From Planctomycetota bacterium (GTDB lineage Bacteria; Planctomycetota; Phycisphaerae; FEN-1346; JAACEH01): DNA of 39,828 nucleotides. This document shows, one piece after another, positions 30,476-39,257 of the stretch. The translations under genes and the position numbers were made by a program. The notes below the pieces were generated by a model that searched no databases, had not been told where the DNA came from, and saw only the letters and a program-made list of their open reading frames with translations. Where the stretch lies: contig JAFGPY010000084.1 of assembly GCA_016935955.1 (NCBI GenBank), positions 1 through 39,828 of the forward strand, given 5' to 3'. Each line of letters begins with the position of its first letter. Positions within the stretch are counted from its first letter, which is position 1.

Positions 30476-31402
30476 AGGCGTATTGGGTGGAGGCGAAGCG
30501 GATTCACACGACGTCCCGCCCACTCGGCAGCTTCGTGCGGGCCAGCCTAAGCTCAGATCCGTGGTCGGGTCTTCGGTGTTAGTATCTTAAGGAAGAGCCA
30601 CGAGGCCTCAATGCCCACATTGCCGACCGCCAACACTGTTGGCACGGGAACGGCTCCGATGGCTTCACGCATCGGGATCGTGGCGAGGATACAGTCAATT
30701 GAACCTCACCTGGCCCTGTTATGCCTGCCGGAACAGCCACTGGTCATGCCGAACGGTGACACCGGGGCCACAAGACAAACAGGCAGGCAAAAGTGGCGTT
30801 TCAGGGGCAAAGAGGCGGTGGACATCTGGCATTCAAGACGTTTTTGGCTTGTTTTCGCCCTTTACTGGTATCAATTAGAGGAAAACCGACCTTCTCCGCT
30901 GGTCCAAGGCTACCTGAAACGACTTTGTTGCATATTGTCGCCCCGATGGCTCTGCACTGCCTTGCCCATGGCACCCCCGGCCCACTACAATGATTACGGA
31001 GAGCAGAGGATTGCCCTCGAACGGCGGATTGCCGAACGCGCCTGAGTCACCAAGCGGCGGATTCGGACATGGCAACCGCAGTGCCGCGACCGCAACCGTT
31101 TTTGCTGACAGCATGAGAGCAGGGGCCAGGGCGTTTGGCGTGGCGCGACGGCGCGGCAAGCATCGGCCGCAACGACCGTGGGCAACGAGCTTGGGGTTTC
31201 GAGGACTACTGTCGCCGAGTGTTCGGGAGGCTGCGGCCGGACCGGGGAACGGAACGGAAGCCAATGACTGCACGCGGTTTGGGACGCGCCCTGAGACGGC
31301 CGATTTGATTAGACCTCGGGGCGGTTTTTGGATACAGTGACGAGGTTGCGTCCGCGGCGTCAGTCGCAGACGGTAAACGTGGGCCTACACAGGAGAAATG
31401 CG
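30476..31402. other. Long stretch without a convincing gene
   Basis: About 0.93 kb separates the GNAT and pseudopilin genes. Part of it (roughly 30780-30960) is visibly poorer in G+C than the flanks. A 144-codon frame at 30611-31045 has no recognisable family, mixed codon use and no good ribosome site, so I do not call it. I see no tRNA, transposase or array here. A weak -10-like GATACAGT near 31330 could belong to the pilin operon. A decayed insertion is possible. Confidence 0.5.
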
Positions 31403-32581
31403 ATGAAGTGCGTTTCGACGACAGCCGGGCGGCGGGTCACGTCGGGCCTGACGCTGGTCGAGATTCTGGCCACCGTCTTTATCATGGGGCTGGGCTTGAT
31501 CATGGTGGCGGCGGCGTTTCCGGTGGGGCTCGACCAGGTGAGGCAATCGGTCGAGGACACCCAGTCGGCCATGGCCGCACGATCGGCCATGGAGATCATC
31601 CGCAGCCAGAACATCTTCCAGAACATGCACAACCTCCACCCCAACGATACCGGGTTCAGTCAGATCGCCGCGGCGTTCGACGTCGGCGCGTTGACCGGCG
31701 ATGCTCTCAGGAAGGCCAAGGCGGAGCGGATGCGGGAGAACCTCGGCATCATGATAGAGAGCCCAACGAGTGACGAGTGGACGATGGGACCATGCCAGCC
31801 GCTGCACTTCAACCACTCGGACTGCGCGTTTCGCGTCTGGAATCCCTACCGCGCGGCCTATGGCGGCCGCGCGCCGACCAACAAGCCGTCCTGGGAAACC
31901 CTGGGCGAAGACGAGACCATGACCTGCAACCTCATGAAGGACGACGAATACCTCGACAGGGACGAGGACAACAAGGACGTCAAGAAGACGTACGGCCAGG
32001 CCATGTGGCCGCCGGTCGCCGGCGACCTGATCTGGAGGGCCTACCTGACGCGGCTGAACTTCGGCAAGGACGAGTTGCCCCTGTTCCGAGTGACGATTGT
32101 CGTCTGCAGGTACGCTGCCGTAGGTAGCGAGATGTACGTGCCGTACCGAGAGTTGAGGCACCCCGAGGGCGGCGATTGGAGTCCGACGGATATCAAGCCG
32201 CCGAAAACCGCCGCCGCCGCGGCAAGCGACATTGGGAACAACTATTGGAAGATAAAGGCCACCGACGGGTCCGTGGGGACGGGCGGCGAGTTGAAGTGGA
32301 TAAAGGATAAGAAGTGCAAGGCGCCGGCCTCGGCCAGGACGATCAAGATCCAAGGCTACGGCAACAAGGTCTGCACGGCCTCGACGACACAGGTCACCAC
32401 GCTGGCCGAGGGGGACTTCATGCTGAACACGATGACGGGCTTCTGCCACCGCATTGCGGAGATTAATAAGGACAACCAGAACTTCACCCTGGCCGACGAC
32501 GTCACCCAATCGCCGACCGGTCGGATGTGTCCGGTCTTCAGCAACGTCGTGGGCGTGTTCTACGGGATGCTGTCGGGCTGA
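31403..32581 (+). CDS. Pseudopilin-like protein (prepilin N-terminus)
   Basis: This 392-residue protein begins with a short basic leader and the prepilin peptidase motif SG/LTLVEI, with cleavage after G15 and Glu at mature +5. A 20-residue hydrophobic helix follows (about 16-36, LATVFIMGLGLIMVAAAFPVG). The rest is a large soluble domain of unknown fold, longer than the 120-200 residues of common pseudopilins. It probably assembles in a type II secretion or type IV pilus-like fibre across the envelope. ATG 31403 has AGGAGA about 7 nt upstream. It is the first of three linked genes; no ATPase or secretin gene lies in the window. Confidence 0.85.
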   Translation: MKCVSTTAGRRVTSGLTLVEILATVFIMGLGLIMVAAAFPVGLDQVRQSVEDTQSAMAARSAMEIIRSQNIFQNMHNLHPNDTGFSQIAAAFDVGALTGDALRKAKAERMRENLGIMIESPTSDEWTMGPCQPLHFNHSDCAFRVWNPYRAAYGGRAPTNKPSWETLGEDETMTCNLMKDDEYLDRDEDNKDVKKTYGQAMWPPVAGDLIWRAYLTRLNFGKDELPLFRVTIVVCRYAAVGSEMYVPYRELRHPEGGDWSPTDIKPPKTAAAAASDIGNNYWKIKATDGSVGTGGELKWIKDKKCKAPASARTIKIQGYGNKVCTASTTQVTTLAEGDFMLNTMTGFCHRIAEINKDNQNFTLADDVTQSPTGRMCPVFSNVVGVFYGMLSG

Positions 32582-32618
32582 GAACAGTTTCGGGTCACTT
32601 GAATCAGGCGAGAGAACC

Positions 32619-33824
32619 ATGAAAACTGCAATGACGCGATGGGAAGCGGGTCGACGGGGACCGGGCTTCACGCTGGTGGAGATCATGGCGGCCATGAGCC
32701 TGGCCGTGATCATCATGCTGGGCGTTGTCCAGGTCTTCAGGATGGCGACCGACTCGGTCTCCAAGGCCGAGGCCACCAGCGACAGTTACCAGATGGCCCG
32801 CGGGCTGTTCTCGATTCTTCAGAAGGACCTCTGGGCGACGTCCCGCGACGGCTACTTGTACGTGCAACCGGGCATGCTGCTCAACCCCGATGAGTCGCGG
32901 AGTTCGTCGGGCACCTATCCTCTCTCGGGCGACATCGATTCGACGTCGGCGTACAACTACGACTGCCTGTACTTCTCGGCCGTGGGGCGCTTCCGCGAAG
33001 TGGGCACCGGATCGCAGAATCCCGACGAGAGCGCCGCCGCGGAGATATTCTACGGCCCCGCCTATCGCAAAGGCAAGAAGGCGACCAACCCGTGGGCATC
33101 GCCCGAGAAGGACTCCGATAAACAGGCCGATGCCAGGAGCGTGTGCCTGGTTCGCAAGGCCTTCCTGTGCGAGTCGACCATGGGGACGAACGTGGTGCCG
33201 GTCAGCGGAAGCCCCGTCACGTCGAAGCACACCTTCATCAAGATGCAGGAAGAGAATACGCTCAAGGACATGACCACGATGAAGTATCGCCTGACGCCGC
33301 TGACCACCGGCGCCGCCTATGGGTACAGCGTCTCCGGGAGCCCGATCGTCGACGTCTATGACAAGGACGGCTTCGATCCGAACGTCAACTTCGTCCTCTC
33401 CGACCGCGCCAGCCAGTTCCTCGTCGAACTCTGGGTCTGGGACGGCAAGGCGTTCAGGTGGCAGCGCGCGGCGGGGCGCAATCGCTCATTCGGGGAGGGC
33501 TCATACTGGACCACCAGGCGCACGTACACGAGCGGCGAATACGCCAAGGACACCACCGTCGACAGTTCCGGCGACCTCGATCTGAACGAGAAGTATTTGT
33601 GGTGCGGCTACCGGCCGAACCCGGGGTTTGACCGGCAGCCGTTCATGCCGCAGATGATCCGCGTGACGGTCGTCATCCACCCGCACAGCGACCAGGCGCC
33701 CTTATATGACCAGCCGTACGCCGGCGTGTTCCGCGGCGACGTCTTCCGCCAGGTATTCCGCCTGACGGGGACGCGGGGCGGTTTGCGCGACATTCCGGAC
33801 ACCTACTACAAGAATAATCCGTAG
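32619..33824 (+). CDS. Pseudopilin-like protein (PilW/GspJ-like prepilin)
   Basis: This 401-residue protein has a basic leader and the class III signal motif PG/FTLVEI, with cleavage after G16, Phe at +1 and Glu at +5. A hydrophobic helix follows (about 22-42, AAMSLAVIIMLGVVQVFRMA). SYQMARGLFSILQKDLWATSRDG next to the helix resembles GspJ/PilW minor pseudopilins. The large globular part is longer than usual. It likely sits near the tip of the pseudopilus together with the GspK-like product of the next gene. ATG 32619 lies 37 nt after the previous stop; upstream AGGCGAGAGA is only a fair ribosome site. Confidence 0.85.
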   Translation: MKTAMTRWEAGRRGPGFTLVEIMAAMSLAVIIMLGVVQVFRMATDSVSKAEATSDSYQMARGLFSILQKDLWATSRDGYLYVQPGMLLNPDESRSSSGTYPLSGDIDSTSAYNYDCLYFSAVGRFREVGTGSQNPDESAAAEIFYGPAYRKGKKATNPWASPEKDSDKQADARSVCLVRKAFLCESTMGTNVVPVSGSPVTSKHTFIKMQEENTLKDMTTMKYRLTPLTTGAAYGYSVSGSPIVDVYDKDGFDPNVNFVLSDRASQFLVELWVWDGKAFRWQRAAGRNRSFGEGSYWTTRRTYTSGEYAKDTTVDSSGDLDLNEKYLWCGYRPNPGFDRQPFMPQMIRVTVVIHPHSDQAPLYDQPYAGVFRGDVFRQVFRLTGTRGGLRDIPDTYYKNNP

Positions 33825-33843
33825 CAGTGAGGAGGCAGACAAA

Positions 33844-36726
33844 GTGAACGGCCGAACACACTATCGGGGAACCATCCTGGTCGTGGCCCTGGGCCTGCTT
33901 GCGGCCCTGGCCATCATCGGGGCGACGATGATCAGCGTGGCCCGCGTCGACCGGTTCGCATCGCGGAGTTTCCGCCAGTCGGCCGAACTGGATATGGCCG
34001 TCGACGGGGCGCTGGTCTGGATCGAGAACGAACTGACGAACCAGTACTGGGACAACATCTACTGGACCAAGATCGGCAACAATACCGTCAGCTTCGATGG
34101 CGACGGCGTGATCGACAGCCCGGCACTGGGCGACGGCAAGACGCGTATCGCCGTGGTGCGGCCGGACACGGCCGGGAAGATCGGCGTCACCACCCAGGTC
34201 AATCCGGGCCTTGTCAAGACCAGCGGCGGCACCTCCCTGGGAACCTGGTACAACCTGCCGCTGAAGGCCAACCTGCCGTCGCCGGACAAGTCCGACACAA
34301 CGGGCACGATGGTGCCCGACGGCTGGGTCGTTCCCGCGATGACCTACCGCACGACGCGCAATCGGACGATCGAGGTGGCCCTGACGATGGTGGACCTGGG
34401 GGCTCGGTACAACGTCAACTTCCACGGCGACGCCACCATCGACATCAGCGGGGGCATGGGCCAATCCTACAAGGACCAGGGGTACTACCTGAGCGACGTG
34501 GCCCCGAACTATGCGGCCCTCAGCGGCGAGAGCACCCGCAAGTCCGTGGGCGACATGGAGCTCAAGTGGCGCGACGTGGCTTTCGGCTCCCGCGGGCGCT
34601 GGCTGTCGATGACGAATCCCGACAGCAAGAATCCCGACAAGACCATCAACTTCTTCAATCCCGGCAAGGACAAGCCGTTCCTGGCCGACGACATGATGGA
34701 GTTGCTGAACCTGCGGGGCACCAAGCGGCGTACGCGGTTGGAGTACGTCATGCCCACGACGTTCTCGCGCGACGGCGAGGACTCCAGCGCGTCCGTGGAT
34801 CCGATGTTCTACAAGGCCCTGTACACGTGCTACAGTTGGGTCAGCACGTGCCGTCCGCGGATCAGCAGCGACAACCGCGACGCCGTGGCGCCGAAGGTGG
34901 ACCTGGACAGTTGCACCTGGGAGGAGATTCGCGAGGCCCTGCTGGCCTGCGGGTTCCGTCCCGACGACAAGGACGAGATGATCCTGATGGACCAGATCCT
35001 GGTCAACATCCTGGACTACCGCGACCAGGACGGCCAGCCGTCGTACATCACCAACACGACCAAGGACGGCACGGAGTACACGGTCTGCGGCGTGGACCGC
35101 CAGCCGTTCATCACCGAGTACTATATCAAGAAGGAACGCGCCGACCGCGACGCGGTCGAGATTCCCTTCAGGGTGTTCATCGAGTTGAGCAACCCGTACC
35201 CGAAGCGAACCGGCAACGGCATCACTGAGAAGGGGCTGGAGCGTAGCGAGTCCTACACCAGGATAGAGGTCGGCAAGGCCTCAGGAAAAGTAACGTCGAT
35301 TTCGTTGCCGGAAGAGATTGACCCCGCGCCCGACGACGGCAGTTGCCCGGTCACCATCGCGGTGGTTGACGAGCTGATCATGGTGCCGCGCGACGAAACG
35401 GAACCGATGAAGTACCTGGAACCGGTGGTGCTGTTCGCCAAGGCCAAGGACGTCGAGAACCCCAACGATGCTGACAAGCAGAAGGAAATCGTCATCGACC
35501 GCCTGACGCTCAAGAAGACCGGCGGCAGCTACGAGGAAATCAGCACGGCCGAGTCGTGGCAGCGTATGAACCGCCAGGGCCTCAACAGCATCGGAGAAGA
35601 GGCGGATTTCTTCGCCGGCTGGATCACGGACTACGAGAAGCGAGTCCAGACCTGCTCGGGCGACAGCTTGCGATTCTTCAACGACGTGCTGGCCAACAAG
35701 AAGATGCGGCCGATCGAGAACCGTAGCATGACCAAGAAGGAATGGATCGTCCTGGACAACAGCGGCAATCGCGAGCGAGGGCTTCACAAAGCCGAGGAGT
35801 TGTCGTTCCCGCGAATCGGCGACCTGTGCCGCGTGCTCAGGGTCGGCCACAAGATCGGCAAACAGGCCGACTTCAGCGACTATAAGCCGGTCACCGAAGA
35901 GATCACCGCGGCGACCAACGATGAAGCCGGCTACGTGAGCCCGATGGGATCGACGACCGGAGCCAGGGCGGCCACACTGCTGCAGCGCGTCTTCGACGTC
36001 ATCACAGTCAACAGCCCCTACTACGACGGGGTGGACAACGACGGGGATTTCGACGACAAGGACCGTAACAACGAGATAGACAAGAACGAGCCGGTGTTCG
36101 ATGACAAGGACACCGGGTTCCAGGTGGATGCTGCCGATAACCCGATCGATGCGCTGGGCCCGGAGATTTACGAGCACGGCCGCATCAATCTCCGGACGGC
36201 GCCGCCCGAGGTCGTCCGCGGCCTGCTGCCGATGCAATTGAAGCGAAAGGACAAGAGCCTCTGGACGATCGCCGAAACCTTGGTTTCGACCTCGTCTTCG
36301 TTCAAGCATCCCAGCGATCTTCTGAACGTACAGGTCGCCCCTCCGTGGCGGCTCAAGCACATCTTCACCAAGACGGGGATGAACAACGACAACTGGGACG
36401 ATGACGACAACGGCGCGCCGGACGACTTCGCCGAGCAATGCCATCTGTACACCTTCATAAGCAACTTCGCCACCGTGCGAAGTGACTGTTACGCGGTGTA
36501 CGGAACGGCGAGGATCAAGAGCGACTCGGGACGCACCGAAGGCGTCCGCCGCTTTGTGGCCGTGTTGGACCGCGTGCCGGCCACCGCCTATCCGCCGTTC
36601 AGGTACACAGGCGCGGAGAATCGGGACTTGTCCGAGATCACGAACTTCGACGATGAGACCCTGAAGATGACGCCCAATCCGAAATTCATCCCCGTGCGTC
36701 GCGTGATGCAGGGGTGGATCGACTGA
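33844..36726 (+). CDS. Very large GspK-like minor pseudopilin (960 residues)
   Basis: The protein starts with a short leader and one hydrophobic helix (residues about 9-32, GTILVVALGLLAALAIIGATM) without Glu at +5, which is also true of GspK. YNVNFHGD, the helical stretch CGFRPDDKDEMILMDQILVNILDYRDQDGQPS (split here by description) and YEHGRINLRTAPPEVVRGLLP match GspK features, including its SAM-like bundle. Known GspK proteins are near 320 residues, so this one is about three times larger, with inserted domains around 340-720. Residues 731-755 form an Asp-rich D-x-D-x-D loop that probably binds calcium. It would cap a pseudopilus tip. GTG 33844 has GGAGG 8 nt upstream. Confidence 0.82.
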   Translation: MNGRTHYRGTILVVALGLLAALAIIGATMISVARVDRFASRSFRQSAELDMAVDGALVWIENELTNQYWDNIYWTKIGNNTVSFDGDGVIDSPALGDGKTRIAVVRPDTAGKIGVTTQVNPGLVKTSGGTSLGTWYNLPLKANLPSPDKSDTTGTMVPDGWVVPAMTYRTTRNRTIEVALTMVDLGARYNVNFHGDATIDISGGMGQSYKDQGYYLSDVAPNYAALSGESTRKSVGDMELKWRDVAFGSRGRWLSMTNPDSKNPDKTINFFNPGKDKPFLADDMMELLNLRGTKRRTRLEYVMPTTFSRDGEDSSASVDPMFYKALYTCYSWVSTCRPRISSDNRDAVAPKVDLDSCTWEEIREALLACGFRPDDKDEMILMDQILVNILDYRDQDGQPSYITNTTKDGTEYTVCGVDRQPFITEYYIKKERADRDAVEIPFRVFIELSNPYPKRTGNGITEKGLERSESYTRIEVGKASGKVTSISLPEEIDPAPDDGSCPVTIAVVDELIMVPRDETEPMKYLEPVVLFAKAKDVENPNDADKQKEIVIDRLTLKKTGGSYEEISTAESWQRMNRQGLNSIGEEADFFAGWITDYEKRVQTCSGDSLRFFNDVLANKKMRPIENRSMTKKEWIVLDNSGNRERGLHKAEELSFPRIGDLCRVLRVGHKIGKQADFSDYKPVTEEITAATNDEAGYVSPMGSTTGARAATLLQRVFDVITVNSPYYDGVDNDGDFDDKDRNNEIDKNEPVFDDKDTGFQVDAADNPIDALGPEIYEHGRINLRTAPPEVVRGLLPMQLKRKDKSLWTIAETLVSTSSSFKHPSDLLNVQVAPPWRLKHIFTKTGMNNDNWDDDDNGAPDDFAEQCHLYTFISNFATVRSDCYAVYGTARIKSDSGRTEGVRRFVAVLDRVPATAYPPFRYTGAENRDLSEITNFDDETLKMTPNPKFIPVRRVMQGWID

Positions 36727-36768
36727 GTCGCCGGCAACAGCAGGCACTGCCCGCGAACCAACAACACA

Positions 36769-36810
36769 AAGGGCGAAATCTCCGGATCGGAGGTTTCGCC
36801 CTTCTTGCTG
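36769..36810. terminator. Bidirectional intrinsic terminator between convergent genes
   Basis: AAGGGCGAAA (36769-36778) pairs with TTTCGCCCTT (36794-36803), and inside it CTCCG pairs with CGGAG around loop GAT, for about 16 pairs including one T-G. T-rich sequence follows on the plus strand (CTTCTTGCTGCTT) and on the minus strand (TGTGTTGTT). It ends the pilin operon and the lipoprotein gene. Confidence 0.85.
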
Positions 36811-36863
36811 CTTGGCTGACACCGGCGGCAGGCCATGATGCCGGAGGTTCGTCCGGGCAGGCT

Positions 36864-37433
36864 CTACTGGCCGCCCTGCGACTTCTGGTACTCGCGATAA
36901 GCCGCCTCGAGTTTCTTGAACAGTGTACTGTAGACCTTCTTGGTCTCCCCGTCGGCCATCAGCTTCAGTGTCCCGTCGTCCTGTCGCTGCATAGCCAGCC
37001 AGATCACCTGTCCCGGCTCATTGGCGGCGAAGACCAGGACCTGGCCGTCCTCTTCGTAGTCGAACCTGACGTAGACCGCGAACATCCGCTGCAGGACGAT
37101 CGGGGCGTCGGTCTGGAGAGCCGCCAGAAACTCCGGCGTTTCCATGGCATCGAGCTTGCGGCGATAGTCGGCCTTCATCTCCTGAACCGCCGAGACGGCC
37201 TGCGGATGCCCCACGCGACCGACCAGGGCCATCCAGTCCTTGCCCTTCTGAAGTTGGGCGTCGGTGTCCATCAACTCAAGCATGGCCTCGGTCCTGCCCA
37301 GATAGGCCAGACGACTCAGTTCGCCGATCAACTCCTGCGATGTCTTCGGGCCGGCCGATTTCTCCTTGCCTGAACCGCAGCCGCAAAGACTCACCATCAG
37401 GATCGCCGTCATCGCCAGAGCAAGCTGTCTCAT
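36864..37433 (-). CDS. Small putative lipoprotein of unknown function
   Basis: This 189-residue protein has a short lipoprotein signal: MRQLALAMTAILMVSLCGC, with the second Cys (about residue 19) as the likely lipidated residue. A Ser/Gly/Lys linker follows, then a mostly helical domain (about 30-185) with SQELIGELSRLAYLGRTEAMLELMDTDAQLQKGKDW and a beta-rich YVRFDYEEDGQVLVFAANEPGQVIWLAMQRQDDGTLKLMADGET. I recognise no family. It should be anchored to a membrane facing the periplasm. ATG 37433 has AAGGGG 7 nt upstream. It is convergent with the pilin operon and divergent from the aminoacylase gene. Confidence 0.7.
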   Translation of the reverse strand: MRQLALAMTAILMVSLCGCGSGKEKSAGPKTSQELIGELSRLAYLGRTEAMLELMDTDAQLQKGKDWMALVGRVGHPQAVSAVQEMKADYRRKLDAMETPEFLAALQTDAPIVLQRMFAVYVRFDYEEDGQVLVFAANEPGQVIWLAMQRQDDGTLKLMADGETKKVYSTLFKKLEAAYREYQKSQGGQ

Positions 37434-37559
37434 ACCTCGTCCCCTTATTGGAGTCCCCTCAACACGCTTCAGGATACGCCGCCGCACACATTTGTCAAGG
37501 CAACAAGAGCGGATCGCCTCGGCGACCGGCCTCCGCCCCGCGAAACATGCCGTTTTCCG

Positions 37560-37587
37560 TTGTCACATACGGACCAACGGATATACT
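37560..37587 (+). promoter_or_regulatory. Sigma70 promoter of the aminoacylase operon
   Basis: TTGTCA (37560-37565), a 16-bp spacer and TATACT (37582-37587) match the consensus at five of six positions each. The start near 37594 gives a leader of about 65 nt that contains the hairpin at 37625-37646. Confidence 0.6.
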
Positions 37588-37624
37588 GCCGACAGCCGCG
37601 TGGCGACGTCTTGTCGCCGCGGCA

Positions 37625-37646
37625 GGAGCCGGTCCGAACCGGCTCC
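37625..37646 (+). promoter_or_regulatory. Perfect leader hairpin directly before the ribosome site
   Basis: GGAGCCGGT (37625-37633) and ACCGGCTCC (37638-37646) form a 9-bp stem with loop CCGA. It ends at the base before GGGGAGAG, the ribosome site of the aminoacylase gene. It could expose or hide the ribosome site or protect the mRNA end. No T-run follows, so it is not a terminator. Confidence 0.5.
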
Positions 37647-37658
37647 GGGGAGAGACTG

Positions 37659-39257
37659 ATGAAGAGCATCTGTCTGAAGGGCGGCACGGTCTACGACGGT
37701 TCGGGCGCCGAGGGGCAACCGCTCGACGTACTGATTCGCGGCGATGCGATTGCGGCCCTGACGCCGCACGCCGACGCGCCGGCCCATAGCGACGCGCTTA
37801 CGATCGATTGCAGCGGATGTGCCGTCGCCCCCGGGTTCATCGACGTGCACGTCCATGGCGGCACCGCTGCTCTCCATTACTCCCTGGCCCAGTCGCGCGT
37901 CGCCGCCGGAGTCACCACGGAGGTGTGCGGCAACTGCGGCGGCAGCCCCTTCCCGCTGGACGAGCAATTGCGGCAGAAAGGGCAACAACTGCTTAGCGAC
38001 ACCCGCGTCGAGATCGACTGGCTGGACGCCCCGGGCTATTTCGCCCGCGCCGCCCAGGCCGGGTCGAGCATCAACCGGGCTTTCCTGGTCGGCCACGGCA
38101 ACCTGCGGGCTATGACCGTCGGCTACGACGACCGCCCGGCCACGCCCGCCGAGCTTGACCGCATGGCCCGCCTGCTGGCCGAAGGCATCGAGGCCGGGGC
38201 CTACGGCATGTCCAGCGGACTGATCTACCCGCCCGGCTGCTACGGTTCGACCGAAGAGTTGATCCAACTGGCCAACGTCGTCGCCCGCTACGGCGGCCTC
38301 TACGCCAGCCACATTCGGGGCGAAGGCGTGCGGCTGCTGGAGTCCGTCGGCGAGTTCCTCTCGATTGTCGAGGGCGGCGGGTGTCGCGGCATCCTGAGCC
38401 ACATCAAGACGGCCGGACCGCGAAACTGGCACAAGATCGACGCCCTGATTGAGATGCTGCAATCGGCCCACGATCGCGGCGTGCCCTTCTACTGCGACCG
38501 CTACCCGTACCTGGCCTCGTGGACATCGCTGGACGCCATCCTGCTGCCCGACTGGGTTTTCGACGGCGGCCGCGAAGCCGAACTCAAACGGCTTCGCGAC
38601 CCGGCCATGCGCGAGCGACTGCGACGGGCAATCGTCGAGAGCCACGGCGAGCCGGACCTGGCCGACCGCGTCATGATCATCAGTGTGGCCAACACTGCTT
38701 TCAGCGACGTCATCGGCATGACGCTGACCGATCTGGCCCGTCACCGCAACAGCAACCCGCTCGACGCCGCCCTGGACCTGATCGCCGACGACGAGACCCA
38801 GACCAGCGCCGTGCACTTCTCGATGAGCGAAGAGAACCTGAAGCGGCTGCTGGCCCTGCCGTTCGTCATGGTGGCCAGCGACTCGAGCGTCCGCGACTTC
38901 GAGGTCAAGCCTGGCCACAGCGCCCACCCGCGGGCCTTCGGAACCCCGATCCGCTTCCTGGCCGACTACGTGCGCGACGCGCGGCTGATGACCTGGGGCG
39001 AAGGCATCCGCCGCCTGACCGGTCTGCCGGCCGAGGCGATGGGCTGGACGCGGCGCGGACGCATCGCCCGGGACGCGCTGGCCGACATTGTCGTCTTCGA
39101 GCCCGATCGCCTGGCCGACCGGGCCACGTATGTCAAGCCGGCCGTGGCTCCCGCTGGCATTCGCCACGTTCTGGTGAGCGGGGAACTCGTGCTGCGGGAC
39201 GGTGAGCACACCGGCGCCACACCGGGCCGACTTATCAAGCGAGGAGAACCGGAGTGA
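37659..39257 (+). CDS. N-acyl-D-amino-acid deacylase-like amidohydrolase
   Basis: This 532-residue amidohydrolase has the HxH metal site H64-V-H66 in IDVHVHGG and C90 in TEVCGNCGGSPFP, which in D-aminoacylases is a zinc ligand. It also has YASHIRGEG and GILSHIKTAGPRNW with the later histidines, SDSSVRDF with the catalytic Asp, and a C-terminal composite beta-sandwich ending VLRDGEHTGATPGRLI. These are D-aminoacylase (DAA) hallmarks. The reaction would remove an acyl group from an N-acyl-D-amino acid, or possibly a dipeptide bond. No signal peptide is seen. ATG 37659 has GGGGAGAG upstream. Its stop overlaps the next start by 4 nt (GTGA), so the two products likely work in one pathway. Confidence 0.9.
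   Translation: MKSICLKGGTVYDGSGAEGQPLDVLIRGDAIAALTPHADAPAHSDALTIDCSGCAVAPGFIDVHVHGGTAALHYSLAQSRVAAGVTTEVCGNCGGSPFPLDEQLRQKGQQLLSDTRVEIDWLDAPGYFARAAQAGSSINRAFLVGHGNLRAMTVGYDDRPATPAELDRMARLLAEGIEAGAYGMSSGLIYPPGCYGSTEELIQLANVVARYGGLYASHIRGEGVRLLESVGEFLSIVEGGGCRGILSHIKTAGPRNWHKIDALIEMLQSAHDRGVPFYCDRYPYLASWTSLDAILLPDWVFDGGREAELKRLRDPAMRERLRRAIVESHGEPDLADRVMIISVANTAFSDVIGMTLTDLARHRNSNPLDAALDLIADDETQTSAVHFSMSEENLKRLLALPFVMVASDSSVRDFEVKPGHSAHPRAFGTPIRFLADYVRDARLMTWGEGIRRLTGLPAEAMGWTRRGRIARDALADIVVFEPDRLADRATYVKPAVAPAGIRHVLVSGELVLRDGEHTGATPGRLIKRGEPE

Noticed and set aside
30961..30979. Partial resemblance to the GTGGCA-edge hairpins (TTGCCCATGGCACC)
   Set aside because: The left arm is missing, so no stem forms; it may be a remnant or chance.
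30611..31045. A 144-codon open frame in the gene-poor stretch
   Set aside because: No recognisable family, no convincing ribosome site, and mixed composition across a G+C dip.
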